A stretch of 57,785 nucleotides of DNA from Oscillospiraceae bacterium. GTDB taxonomy: Bacteria; Bacillota; Clostridia; Oscillospirales; Oscillospiraceae. The stretch is taken from NCBI GenBank assembly GCA_017538965.1, contig JAFYHU010000011.1, positions 1 through 57,785 on the forward strand, in the 5' to 3' direction. The notes beneath the pieces are model-generated. The model was not told where the DNA came from. It saw nothing but the letters and a program-made list of their open reading frames with translations, and did no database searches. A program made the translations under genes and the position numbers. Shown here one piece after another: positions 17,901 to 25,157 of the stretch (position 1 is its first letter; each line of letters opens with the position of its first letter).

Positions 17901-18477
17901 CAACACCTTTTCCGGCAGCGAAGACGGGGCCCCTTCCGAATTTCACGACAACCAGTCCGTGATTCTCGCCGGGGTGATCAATTCGCACCGGACCCGTACC
18001 ACCAAAAACAACTCTCTCATGTGCTACGTGCAGCTGGAGGACGACAGCGGCAGTATTGAACTGATCGTCTTCCAGAAAGCCCTGGATTCCTGCGGCTCTT
18101 ACATTGTGGACAACCAGGCCGTTCTGGTCCGCGGCCGGATCTCCGTTCGCGACGAAAAGGAGGCGCAGATCATGGTTGATTCTCTGCGCCCCCTGTCCGA
18201 TCTGAACAGCCCTGTCTCGGCAGAGGCTCCGGATTCTCCTTCTCTGTTTCCGGATTCCCCGCCCGTTCGGAAGAAGCTTTATATCCGGATTCCTTCCGAG
18301 GATTCTGCGGTGTTTCGCAGAATCAGCCTGATTCTGACCATGTTCCCGGGGAATGATCCGCTGGTAATCTGGTGTGAGAAGGAAAACAAACGCCTCGGCA
18401 CCCGCTGCGTCTTCCACGAGTCCCTCCTGCTGGAGCTGAAGGAACTCCTCGGCGACCAGAACGTCGTCCTGAAATGA
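14977..18477 (+). CDS. dnaE: DNA polymerase III subunit alpha, DnaE type (GTG start)
   Basis: A 1166-residue C-family replicative polymerase. The N-terminal PHP domain begins SFVHLHVHTEYSLLDG. The palm has GPGRGSAAGSVVAYCL and MPDIDVDFC (catalytic Asp residues), the fingers include AFNKAHAVCYA, and helix-hairpin-helix and OB domains follow (LAGVINSHRTRTTKN near residue 1000). There is no embedded proofreading exonuclease, so this is DnaE rather than PolC. In Bacillota DnaE usually extends primers while PolC does bulk synthesis; PolC is not in this window. The GTG start overlaps whiA by 4 bp, so it is translationally coupled. The gene pair whiA-dnaE is common in clostridia. Confidence 0.97.
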   Translation: MSFVHLHVHTEYSLLDGFCRIDQIAARARSLGQAAIAVTDHGVMYGAVAFYRACQKEGIRPIIGCEVYVAPRSRFDKEHGIDNNYSHLILLCKDETGYRNLCALVSAGFIEGFYQRPRIDWELLHAHAEGLICLSGCLAGEIPQAILNGNAAKAKSRALKLRELFGEDFYLEIQNHGIPEEARVAEGLVSLSRETGIPLVLTNDAHYLGKEDAYYQDVLMCIQTGKTVDDPNRMRFETQEFYLKSEAEMRSLFPSLAEAADNTALIADRCRFDFEFGNYHLPRFRLPNGETDSAAYLRRLCAEGFARRYPDRPEVRQQLDYELDMIQKMGFVDYFLIVSDFIAYARRNGIPVGPGRGSAAGSVVAYCLYITDVDPIKYSLFFERFLNPERVSMPDIDVDFCVNRRGEVIDYVNRFYGSDHVAQIVTFGTMAARAAIRDVGRVLNMSYAETDAVAKQVPTALNMTIEEALRLSRPLKEMVESSEATRRLIDVARALEGTPRHASTHAAGVVITERPVCEYVPLAKNDESVVCQYPMTTLEELGLLKMDFLGLRNLTVLEDAAELVRQKEPDFRVETIPEEDPAVFEMLSEGQTVGVFQLESVGMTGVCTNLRPKSIEDITAVVALYRPGPMDSIPRFIECSRHPEHVRYKHPLLRPILEVTYGCIVYQEQVIEIFRQLAGFSLGQADMIRRAMSKKKHAVIDAERVAFVRGDPKRGIAGAVANGVPEEIADSIYDEILDFASYAFNKAHAVCYAIVAYRTAYMKRHYPGEYMAALLSSVLDNGQKIAEYTAECRDRGLQLLPPDVNESQAGFSVSGSNIRFGLAAIKGIGRNAVAQLVAERKSGGPFRSLEDFLRRMNGKDFNRRAVENLILCGGFDSMGHSRKAMVSVAGPLIDSIARETRDNLSGQIDLFGGWDDGQETAVSDSIPIPDIEDYPPRERMAREKELTGLYLSGHPMDEYRLAVRRAGAVPAAAVVNTFSGSEDGAPSEFHDNQSVILAGVINSHRTRTTKNNSLMCYVQLEDDSGSIELIVFQKALDSCGSYIVDNQAVLVRGRISVRDEKEAQIMVDSLRPLSDLNSPVSAEAPDSPSLFPDSPPVRKKLYIRIPSEDSAVFRRISLILTMFPGNDPLVIWCEKENKRLGTRCVFHESLLLELKELLGDQNVVLK

Positions 18478-18512
18478 TGGTTTTATCTGCGCTTCCCGGA
18501 AGCTTGTCCCAT

Positions 18513-18670
18513 TTCGCGGCAGAGAAACCCTGTGCCCCTCACTTCCCCTCTTCTGCCGCGAATGAATAGTGGGAAACGTATATTTTGCTTTTTGCAGGCG
18601 CCCGCAGACAAACCCCGAAAAAAGCGCGGTGCAGAAAGGCCGGTGCGAGGTACTGCCTTTCTTTCCGCGC
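18513..18670 (+). other. Structured intergenic stretch before the phosphoesterase gene
   Basis: The 241-bp gap after dnaE (18478-18718) holds no convincing ORF. It does hold two strong folds: TTCGCGGCAGA (18513-18523) with TCTGCCGCGAA (18552-18562), an 11-bp stem with a 28-nt loop, and a nested pair at 18624-18670 (GCGCGG/CCGCGC outside AGAAAGGC/GCCTTTCT). Neither has a U-tract. They may act as a dnaE 3' end or as a leader of the downstream gene. No known riboswitch consensus is recognised. Confidence 0.4.
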
Positions 18671-18718
18671 AGTTGCAGAAAGCTGAGATCGGGCCTAAAA
18701 AAAGAGAGGAGGTTGTTT

Positions 18719-19309
18719 GTGAGACTGCTCTTAATTTCTGATGAAGAAGACCGCTATCTCTGGGACTTCTATCGCCCGGGCTGCCTGGACGGCATAGACC
18801 TGATTCTCTCCGCCGGGGACCTGAAAGCAGAATATCTCAGTTTTCTCGTCACCCTCTCCAACCTCCCCCTCCTCTATGTCCACGGCAACCACGACGTCAG
18901 CTATGATCACGCGCCTCCGGAAGGCTGTGAATGCATCGACGATCGCCTGGTCAACGTCAAAGGCCTTCGCATTCTCGGACTTGGCGGCTGCATGTGCTAT
19001 AACGGCGGAAAGTATCAGTATACGGAACGGCAGATGCAGCGCCGCATCCGCAGGCTCGCCCTGCAGCTCCGCAAGGCCGGCGGTGTCGACCTGGTCCTGA
19101 CCCACGCCCCCGCAGCCGGACTGGGAGACGATACGGATCTCGCCCATCGGGGCTTTGAGGCCTTCCTTCCGCTGCTCGACCGCTGGCATCCCGCTTATCT
19201 GGTCCACGGCCATGTCCACAGACGCTACCGGCCTTCCGGGCCGCGCATCCTGCAGTACGGCGATACGACCGTCATCAACGCCAGCGGAAAAACCTATCTG
19301 GACATTTGA
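18719..19309 (+). CDS. Metallophosphoesterase, YfcE/MJ0936-like (GTG start)
   Basis: A 196-residue calcineurin-like phosphoesterase. The metal motifs in order are SAGDLK, YVHGNHDV, THAP and HGHVHRRY. The first motif, normally D-x-H, reads LLLISDEEDRYLWDF here, so one metal ligand position is changed (SDEED). I recall the same variation in clostridial homologues, so it is probably a subfamily trait rather than damage. The GTG at 18719 follows AGGAGG; the open frame extends upstream but without family sequence. Small YfcE-like enzymes hydrolyse phosphodiesters; the substrate is unknown. A strong shared terminator follows at 19308. Confidence 0.85.
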   Translation: MRLLLISDEEDRYLWDFYRPGCLDGIDLILSAGDLKAEYLSFLVTLSNLPLLYVHGNHDVSYDHAPPEGCECIDDRLVNVKGLRILGLGGCMCYNGGKYQYTERQMQRRIRRLALQLRKAGGVDLVLTHAPAAGLGDDTDLAHRGFEAFLPLLDRWHPAYLVHGHVHRRYRPSGPRILQYGDTTVINASGKTYLDI

Positions 19310-19338
19310 AAAACCCTGCCGCCGCGGCAGGGTTTTTC
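19308..19338. terminator. Bidirectional terminator
   Basis: A perfect stem GAAAAACCCTGCC / GGCAGGGTTTTTC with a short loop gives U-runs in both directions. It separates the phosphoesterase (plus) from the convergent histidine kinase (minus). Confidence 0.92.
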
Positions 19339-19344
19339 ATGAAA

Positions 19345-20673
19345 TCAAACGGGGAGCAGGAACTCTGCGGAGAATCGGCCGTCCTTCTTTTCGGTCGTGA
19401 AGGAGCCGCCCAGTCCGTCCAGAATCTTGGCGCAGGTCCGCAGCCCGATCCTGGTGCTTTCGGTCCCGGCAGCCCGGCGGGAAATCGCATTGCTGACCGT
19501 TACGGCAATCCAGCCGTCTCTTTCTTCGGTCAGGATTTCCACCGGCTGCTCTCTGTCGGCATACTTCTTGATATTGGAGACCAGATTGTCGATCACGCGC
19601 TTGAGCATGGCGGCATCGGTGTTGATCAGCCTTCCCTCCTCCAGCCGGTCGACGCGCCGGACGGTCAGCCCGGAATCGGCGATATCAAATTCCGCTTCGC
19701 TCAGCAGCTGCATCAGCAGCATCTGGGCGTCAAAGTCCTCGAGGTGGAATTCCAGGCCGGAGTTGCCGAACACAAGGAAATACTTGAACAGCTCGTCGGT
19801 GAGATCCTTGAGCGCCAGCGATTTCCCGTAGGCGCGCTCGAGATAGCGCTTTTTCTCTTCCTCCGTGAGAGAATCAGGCCGGTTCAGCAGGCCGAGATAT
19901 CCGATCAGCGAGGTCATCGGCGTGCGGATATCGTGGCTCATTGCGGTGATCAGTTCGCTGTTCGACTCCCAGGCGCGTTTTTCGCTTCCCATCCGCTCGA
20001 TGATGGCGTGACGCATGCTGTCGATGTCTTCGGCGAGAACGGCAATTTCATCCTCTCCGTCCACCGTGATGATGCCTTCCAGATTTCCCGCGCCGACCGT
20101 AGCCGTCTCTTCGGACAGGCGGATGATGCGTCTGGTCAGCTGATTGGTGTACCAGAACAGAACGATCAGCAGGACCGCCGCCGCGACCAGAAGCGCCATG
20201 CCTCTGTTCAGCATGTCTTCCCGTGCCCGGGAATTGTCGGTGATCGAGATATAATAGATGCCGTCGGCAAAGCGCATCGGATACAGCTTTCCGCCGACAT
20301 CGCCGCTGGGCGGGAGCACGTAGTTTTCCACTCCCGGGCTCTCGGATGCCGGACGCCGGATGGCCGGAAGTTCAAGATCTTCCGCCGAGTAGACGGTGAT
20401 CGAGACATAATTCTCTTCCGTCAGAAAGCGCTGAAGCGCTTCCGCGTCATTGCCTGCCGCCCGGTTGGCCGTGATGTAGCGGTTGAAGGTGGTATAAATC
20501 TCCGCTTTCCGCAGCGCGACCGCCTCGGCGCTCATATAAAAGCGATTGACAAACCAGGTGCCGATTCCGTAAACCGCCAGATAGGCGGCCAGGGCGCAGA
20601 GCAGGCTCAGCAGCGTCGCCAGAAACAGTTTGGCGCTCAGCGAGCGGGACGCCGGCAAATGTCGTTCAATCAA
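19345..20673 (-). CDS. Sensor histidine kinase (membrane, HAMP)
   Basis: A 442-residue kinase. TM1 is at about 14-40, an extracytoplasmic segment of about 115 residues follows, TM2 is at about 158-175, then HAMP (TRRIIRLSEETATVGAGNLEG). The dimerisation helix holds MSHDIRTPMTSLIGYL with phospho-acceptor His247. The ATPase has the N-box NLVSNIKKYAD and a G-box-like GLRTCAKILDGLGG. The gene overlaps its response regulator by 8 bp. The pair is divergent from the propeller-SBP lipoprotein, which is the likely sensory partner or target (inference). The extracytoplasmic segment has no recognised ligand fold. Confidence 0.93.
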   Translation of the reverse strand: MIERHLPASRSLSAKLFLATLLSLLCALAAYLAVYGIGTWFVNRFYMSAEAVALRKAEIYTTFNRYITANRAAGNDAEALQRFLTEENYVSITVYSAEDLELPAIRRPASESPGVENYVLPPSGDVGGKLYPMRFADGIYYISITDNSRAREDMLNRGMALLVAAAVLLIVLFWYTNQLTRRIIRLSEETATVGAGNLEGIITVDGEDEIAVLAEDIDSMRHAIIERMGSEKRAWESNSELITAMSHDIRTPMTSLIGYLGLLNRPDSLTEEEKKRYLERAYGKSLALKDLTDELFKYFLVFGNSGLEFHLEDFDAQMLLMQLLSEAEFDIADSGLTVRRVDRLEEGRLINTDAAMLKRVIDNLVSNIKKYADREQPVEILTEERDGWIAVTVSNAISRRAAGTESTRIGLRTCAKILDGLGGSFTTEKKDGRFSAEFLLPV

Positions 20674-21358
20674 TTTGATATCCCTTGCCCCAGGCCGTCC
20701 GGACGATCCTGGGCGATGACGGGACCTCCTCGATCTTCCGCCGCAGATTCAGCACGTGTACCATGATCGTGTTTCCGGAACCGGGAAGGAATTTTTCATT
20801 CCATACCGTCTCGTACAGTTCCTGCGTGGTCACGGTTCTTCCCTTGTTCTGCAGCAGGCATTCCAGAATCGCGTATTCCGTTTCCGTCAGCGGCACGGGT
20901 TCTCCGGCGTTGTATACCATCCGGTTCTTCATGTCCACTTCCAGATTCCCGAAGCTGTAGTAAGAGGACGCCGGCTTGCCGCTGTACTGGTGGTAGCGCC
21001 GCAGCAGGGAATTGACCTTTGCCAGCAGCTCGGGCTGGGAAAAGGGCTTGGAAAGAAAATCGTCCCCGCCGCTCTGATAGGCGGCCAGCCGATCCTTCTC
21101 GGCGCTCTTGGCCGTCAGGAACAGGATCGGCGCATTGGAAAAGCCGCGAATGATTTCACAGGTTTCGATCCCGTCCATCTCGGGCATCATCACATCCAGA
21201 ATGATCAGATCCGTTTCCGGGTTTTCTTTCATATAGGCAATCGCGTCCGGCCCGTTGGAGGTCTCGGCAGTCTCATACTCTTCACGCAGCAGCAGATTGA
21301 GGACGTTGCGGATATCCGGATCATCGTCCACAATCAGAATCTTTCTCTTTTCGCTCAT
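20666..21358 (-). CDS. Response regulator, OmpR/PhoB family
   Basis: A 230-residue regulator. The receiver has the acidic pair VDDDPD, the phosphorylation site ILDVMMPEMDG and Lys in LSKPFSQ. The C-terminal winged helix shows LTETEYAILECLLQNKGRTVTTQELYETVW and a TIMVHVLNLRRKIE recognition helix. The ATG at 21358 behind GGAGGG starts the MSEKRKILIVDDD N-terminus. It is transcribed with the kinase. A candidate binding site with an 11-bp direct-repeat pattern lies at 21439-21459 before the divergent lipoprotein gene. Confidence 0.95.
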   Translation of the reverse strand: MSEKRKILIVDDDPDIRNVLNLLLREEYETAETSNGPDAIAYMKENPETDLIILDVMMPEMDGIETCEIIRGFSNAPILFLTAKSAEKDRLAAYQSGGDDFLSKPFSQPELLAKVNSLLRRYHQYSGKPASSYYSFGNLEVDMKNRMVYNAGEPVPLTETEYAILECLLQNKGRTVTTQELYETVWNEKFLPGSGNTIMVHVLNLRRKIEEVPSSPRIVRTAWGKGYQID

Positions 21359-21393
21359 GGTGCACCCTCCGTTCTGGAAATACCCCAAGTTAC

Positions 21394-21399
21394 AGTATA
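21394..21399 (-). promoter_or_regulatory. Possible -10 of the two-component operon
   Basis: TATACT on the minus strand, about 36 bp before the response regulator ATG. No good -35 is seen, as with activator-dependent promoters. Confidence 0.4.
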
Positions 21400-21438
21400 G
21401 CACAAAACCGTCTCCCATTTCCATATGCAATGTTCCAA

Positions 21439-21483
21439 CTTTAAGAAATCTTCAGAGACATTTTTGCAATGCTGTGGTAGAAT
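21439..21483 (+). promoter_or_regulatory. Putative OmpR-type operator and promoter of the propeller-SBP gene
   Basis: CTTTAAGAAAT followed by CTTCAGAGACA forms an imperfect direct repeat with 11-bp period (21439-21460), the arrangement bound by OmpR/PhoB-family regulators. TAGAAT at 21478-21483 is a plausible -10 with no consensus -35, placing the repeat over the -35 region. The remaining 21484-21619 stretch is a 5' leader with no clear fold. Confidence 0.45.
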
Positions 21484-21619
21484 ATGGCCGTTCCCGATGC
21501 CGGGGACAGAAATTCTGACGCGGCTGCGCCTTCCCGAAAACAGGGCGGAACAGCCGATCCGATCCGGAGCCCTCTCGAAGGTTCCTGATTGCGTTTTTTA
21601 CCACGGAAGGAGAACCCAA

Positions 21620-24040
21620 ATGAAAAAACCCGTTTTCCGTCTTTCGCTCGTGATCCTCTGTCTGGTCATGCTCTTCTCTCTCGCTGCCTGCGGAAAAGAA
21701 GGCAAACCGGACAGCAGCGGCAGGACGGACAGCAATACGGTTTCCGAAAATGTCAGCTATGCCTATAAGCCGGACTTTCTTACCGTCGAGTCGGACGCCC
21801 GCTGGGGCATTTCCCCGGTGATCTTCACCGATGACGGGTTCTATGGCACCGGCAACATTCTCGTCGGCCGGCAGGAGGTTCCGGAAGGCACCGTCGAGGA
21901 TTATGAAGGCCAGTATGACATCTACGGCACCATGCTCTATTTTGTCGGGAGCGACGGCAAGGCCAGACGGCTCGCGAACTATGTTCCCGGACAGCCCGCC
22001 GAAAACACCGAAAACTATCGCGACTTCTCTTCTTACTGCAGCCTCGGCCGTCCCGTTCTGAACGGCGAGGGAAAGCTGGTCGCTCTCGAACAGCAGGGAA
22101 CGAACTGGTATGACGGACCGGATTCCGCCTACGGCAAAGAAGACGAAATGTATCAGTACTATCATTACGAGAGCCGCTTTGACATCGTCGTGCTGGATCT
22201 CGACGGCAGCGAGCTGAGCCGCAGTCCCGTTGACGTGGACGCATCCAACAGCTGGATCAACTCCTACAGCACGGCGGTTACGCCGGACGGCGACCTGCTT
22301 GCCATCATGGAGCAGTCCGTCCTGGCGATCAGACCGGACGGCAGCATTGCCTGGCAGATTCAGGCGGACGACTATGTCAACAACCTGGTCAATCTTTCAG
22401 ACGGTTCCGTTGCCGCCGTCCTCTATGGCATGACCGGACCCGAGATGCGTCGGATCGATCTCTCGTCCAGGAGCTTCGGCGATCCGCTTGCCATTCCGGA
22501 ATCCGCCTGGTCTTTCATTCCCGGCGACGATCTCTACGATTTCTATTATACCAGCGGCCAGTTCCTTTACGGTTTCCGCTTCGGGGAAGAGCCTGTTCAG
22601 ATTCTGAACTGGATGTCCTGCGACATCAACGGCCAGTCTTTGGACAGTTCTGCCCTCAGCATCCGCGCGGACGGAACGATCCTGGGCATGGTCACGGACT
22701 ACAGCGGGGATCAGGTGGACAACCAGCTGTTCACCCTTCACCGTGTCCCTGCGGACAGCCTTCCCAAAAAGGAGATCATCACTGTGGCGCAGCTGGAATA
22801 CTATCCCGATTACCAGTTCTCGAACCGGATCATCCGCTTTAACCGCAGCCACGACGATGTCCGCATCGAGTACAAAGATTACACCCAGTACAACACCGAA
22901 GACAACGCCGAAGCCGGTCTCACCAAGTTCATGACGGAACTGGGCGCGGGCAATGTCCCGGATATCCTGCCGATGTCGCAGCTTCCGTATAAGCAGCTTG
23001 CCGCAAAGGGCATCCTGGAGGACCTTTATCCCTATATCGATGCCGATGCATCGCTCAGCCGGGATGACTTCTTCCCCAATGTGCTGACGGCCCTCGAATC
23101 CAACGGCGGACTGTACCAGATTGTTCCCGGTTTTTCGGTGGAAACGCTGGTCGGCGCTGCCAGCATCGTCGGCGATACCCCCGGCTGGACCTATGACGAG
23201 TTCAACGCCGCTCTGGCGAAGATGCCCGAAGGCTGTTCGCCGCTCGAGCCGTATACCACCCGCGACATCGTGCTCAATTCCCTGCTCGCCGCGGACATGG
23301 ACCAGTATGTCAACTGGAGCACCGGCGAGGTGCATTTCGACAGCGACGAATTCAAACAGCTGCTGACCTTTGCAGCCCAGTTCCCCGCCGATTATGACTG
23401 GGAGAACCATGACTCCTCGGAAAACACGCAGGACCTGATCCGTCAGGGGCGGCAGATGCTGACCCGCAGCTATCTCTACAGCTTGGATGCGCTGCTCTGG
23501 AGCGATAACAATTTCGGCGGCAAATCCACCTATATCGGCTGGCCGACGGTATCGGGCGTCGGCAGCATCATGCGCACGGATTCGGGCTATGCCATCAGCC
23601 GCACCAGCACCCACAAGGATCAGGTCTGGGACTTCCTCCGCGGCATGCTGACGGAAGAGGGGCAGGCGGATGTCTATACCATTCCTACCAACCGCCATGT
23701 TTTCGAAAAGAAGCTGACCGATCTGATGACTCCCATCTACCGCAAGGACGCGGACGGGAATGTTCTGCTGGATGAAGCCGGCGAGCGCGTCCAGGAGCCG
23801 CGGGGCAGCTGGGGCGATGAAAACGGCGAAGAGCATTACATCTATGCCATGACCCAGGAGCAGGCCGACGAAGTGATGAACGTGATCACCACCTGCACCC
23901 GCGTGGCCGATTATAACTCGAGCATCTACAGCATCGTCGCGGAGCAGGCCGAGGCTTTCTTCAGCGGCCAGAAGAGCGTGGACGACGTTGCCCGCCTGAT
24001 TCAGAGCAAGGCCAACATCTATGTAAACGAGCAGCGCTAA
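21620..24040 (+). CDS. Lipoprotein with propeller-like domain and family-1 solute-binding domain
   Basis: An 806-residue exported lipoprotein. The signal peptide ends in a lipobox, SLAAC, with lipid-modified Cys24. Residues about 50-375 are rich in repeated beta-strand units (VVLDLDGSELS, TAVTPDGDLLAI, LAIRPDGSIAW), suggesting a beta-propeller. Residues about 385-806 resemble family-1 extracellular solute-binding proteins (FNRSHDDVRIEYKDY, GAGNVPDILPMSQLPYKQLAAKGILEDLYPYID, GWPTVSGVGS). The normal SBP length is about 420, so the N-terminal domain is an addition. No permease or ATPase genes are adjacent. With a divergent two-component system, a sensing rather than transport role is plausible (inference). 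Confidence 0.8.
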   Translation: MKKPVFRLSLVILCLVMLFSLAACGKEGKPDSSGRTDSNTVSENVSYAYKPDFLTVESDARWGISPVIFTDDGFYGTGNILVGRQEVPEGTVEDYEGQYDIYGTMLYFVGSDGKARRLANYVPGQPAENTENYRDFSSYCSLGRPVLNGEGKLVALEQQGTNWYDGPDSAYGKEDEMYQYYHYESRFDIVVLDLDGSELSRSPVDVDASNSWINSYSTAVTPDGDLLAIMEQSVLAIRPDGSIAWQIQADDYVNNLVNLSDGSVAAVLYGMTGPEMRRIDLSSRSFGDPLAIPESAWSFIPGDDLYDFYYTSGQFLYGFRFGEEPVQILNWMSCDINGQSLDSSALSIRADGTILGMVTDYSGDQVDNQLFTLHRVPADSLPKKEIITVAQLEYYPDYQFSNRIIRFNRSHDDVRIEYKDYTQYNTEDNAEAGLTKFMTELGAGNVPDILPMSQLPYKQLAAKGILEDLYPYIDADASLSRDDFFPNVLTALESNGGLYQIVPGFSVETLVGAASIVGDTPGWTYDEFNAALAKMPEGCSPLEPYTTRDIVLNSLLAADMDQYVNWSTGEVHFDSDEFKQLLTFAAQFPADYDWENHDSSENTQDLIRQGRQMLTRSYLYSLDALLWSDNNFGGKSTYIGWPTVSGVGSIMRTDSGYAISRTSTHKDQVWDFLRGMLTEEGQADVYTIPTNRHVFEKKLTDLMTPIYRKDADGNVLLDEAGERVQEPRGSWGDENGEEHYIYAMTQEQADEVMNVITTCTRVADYNSSIYSIVAEQAEAFFSGQKSVDDVARLIQSKANIYVNEQR

Positions 24041-24061
24041 CGTCCTCATAAAGACAAAGTT

Positions 24062-24101
24062 CCGGTCCGGATCTGGCAGTCAGATTCGGACCGGTTTTTT
24101 T
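24062..24101 (+). terminator. Terminator of the propeller-SBP gene
   Basis: A 14-bp stem CCGGTCCGGATCTG / CAGATTCGGACCGG (one G-U), loop GCAGT, then seven T. Confidence 0.93.
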
Positions 24102-24110
24102 GCATCATAC

Positions 24111-24139
24111 TTGATTTCTTTCCCTGCATGCGCTACAAT
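24111..24139 (+). promoter_or_regulatory. Promoter of the DUF1292 gene
   Basis: TTGATT (24111-24116), 17 bp, TACAAT (24134-24139), 32 bp before the ATG. Confidence 0.7.
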
Positions 24140-24171
24140 AGGTTCAAGTTATACGGCAGGAGGGCAAGCCA

Positions 24172-24465
24172 ATGGATGATGAATTCGGAAGCGATTTTGT
24201 AACGATCGTTGATGACGAGGGCAATGAGTTTGAGCTGGAAGTCATCGAGTCGATGGATTACAACGGCAAAACCTATATGTCCTTTCTTCCCGCTGACATG
24301 AAAGAGGACGATCCGGATTACGGATTCATTCTGCTGCGCGTGGTCGAAGATGAAAACGGCGACGAAGTGTTCGAGTCCATCGACGACGAAGACGAGCTGC
24401 AGGATGTCTACGAGCGTTTCATGGTTCTCCTCTATGATGACGAAGACGAGGAAGACGAAACCTGA
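24172..24465 (+). CDS. DUF1292 acidic protein
   Basis: A 97-residue, strongly acidic protein (C-terminus YDDEDEEDET). The sequence pattern VTIVDDEGNEFELEVIESMDYNGKTYMSFLPADM is typical of DUF1292 (YrzB-like), a family widespread in Bacillota with no established function. The start is behind AGGAGGG. It is a single-gene transcript or the first part of a transcript continuing into the structured RNA at 24470. In clostridia such genes often lie near ruvX and fur; neither is here. Confidence 0.9.
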   Translation: MDDEFGSDFVTIVDDEGNEFELEVIESMDYNGKTYMSFLPADMKEDDPDYGFILLRVVEDENGDEVFESIDDEDELQDVYERFMVLLYDDEDEEDET

Positions 24466-24469
24466 TTTT

Positions 24470-24660
24470 AACTGCTGTGCGCGTGTAGTCCTGTAGGATT
24501 TCACGGCCCATAAAACCCACATCTCTCATAAGGGATGCCGATTTGAGTCTGCGGATTGCAGGCCTCCCGGGTTTTCCCGGATGTTGGAAGCAGCGAAACA
24601 GAACTTAGGCGACCCACCTGCTCATCTGTGCAGGTTGTTACTGGGCCGGCACGGCATAAG
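24470..24660 (+). ncRNA. ssrS: Structured RNA, 6S RNA-like
   Basis: About 190 nt with no ORF but a coherent fold. TGCTGTGC (24473-24480) pairs with GCACGGCA (24649-24656), and CGGCCC (24504-24509) with GGGCCG (24643-24648), closing a long hairpin-like structure. Inside are CATCTC/GGGATG (24520-24537), CCGGG-TTTT-CCCGG (24567-24580) and ACCTGC/GCAGGT (24616-24635). The segment GAAACAGAACTTAGG and the overall closed rod resemble what I remember of clostridial 6S RNA, which binds RNA polymerase-sigma-A. A strong intrinsic terminator follows. Identity is a memory-based match; the existence of a structured RNA is much surer. Confidence 0.55.
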
Positions 24661-24664
24661 CGGG

Positions 24665-24697
24665 CGCAGCCCCGGATCTCCGGGGCTGCGTTTTTTT
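24665..24697 (+). terminator. Terminator of the structured RNA
   Basis: A perfect 11-bp stem CGCAGCCCCGG / CCGGGGCTGCG, loop ATCT, seven T. Since the DUF1292 stop is 200 bp upstream, this terminator marks the 3' end of the RNA. Confidence 0.94.
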
Positions 24698-25100
24698 ACA
24701 TGAACTTGTCGATCGCGTCGTTGAGCGCCCGGAGCTGTTCTTCCGAATTGCCGCCCTCTTCATAGATGCAGTGTTCCAGATGGTCCTTCAGGATTACCTT
24801 GGCCGTGCTGCTGAGCGCGCTGCGCACGGCGGCCAGCTGGATCAGGACCTCGGTGCAGTCCCGCCCGTTTTCCACCATGCTCTTGACGGATTCCAGATGT
24901 CCGATCGCTCTGGCAAGGCGGTTGATCACGGCCTTTGTCTGCGTATGCGAATGTCCGTGCGGATGGCTGTGGCCGGCAGGAATCACATCGGTTTCGCCGT
25001 GATGATGACAGTGGATGCTGCCGTCCGAATGCCGGTGGTATCCCGGCGGCAGCGGCTCCTGATCTTCGATATTGGCCATGTATTCGTTCTCTTCCATCAT
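24696..25100 (-). CDS. CsoR/RcnR-family metal-sensing repressor, His-rich
   Basis: A 134-residue DUF156-family regulator. The N-terminal 55 residues are rich in His (HRHSDGSIHCHHHG, HSHPHGHSH), a likely metal-binding tail. The four-helix core (INRLARAIGHLESVKSMVENG) has the Cys-His-Cys set of copper-sensing CsoR: DC, then H and C in KDHLEHC. Family members release DNA on binding Cu(I), Ni/Co, sulfide or formaldehyde. No copper or nickel gene is adjacent, so its target is elsewhere. C/G-tract palindromes typical of this family's operators occur at 29.8 and 36.6 kb. It is divergent from the GH25 gene, with overlapping promoters. Confidence 0.88.
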   Translation of the reverse strand: MMEENEYMANIEDQEPLPPGYHRHSDGSIHCHHHGETDVIPAGHSHPHGHSHTQTKAVINRLARAIGHLESVKSMVENGRDCTEVLIQLAAVRSALSSTAKVILKDHLEHCIYEEGGNSEEQLRALNDAIDKFM

Positions 25101-25127
25101 GATCCCTCAATCTGCTGTTTTTCCTGC

Positions 25128-25157
25128 TTGTCACATTCAGGCTGTCTGTATTATAAT
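25128..25157 (+). promoter_or_regulatory. Promoter of the GH25 gene
   Basis: TTGTCA (25128-25133), 18 bp, TATAAT (25152-25157). Its -10 overlaps that of the csoR-type gene on the other strand. Confidence 0.65.

Noticed and set aside
16228-18417. 729-codon open frame antisense to dnaE
   Set aside because: dnaE in the other frame is certain; the antisense frame has no known motifs.
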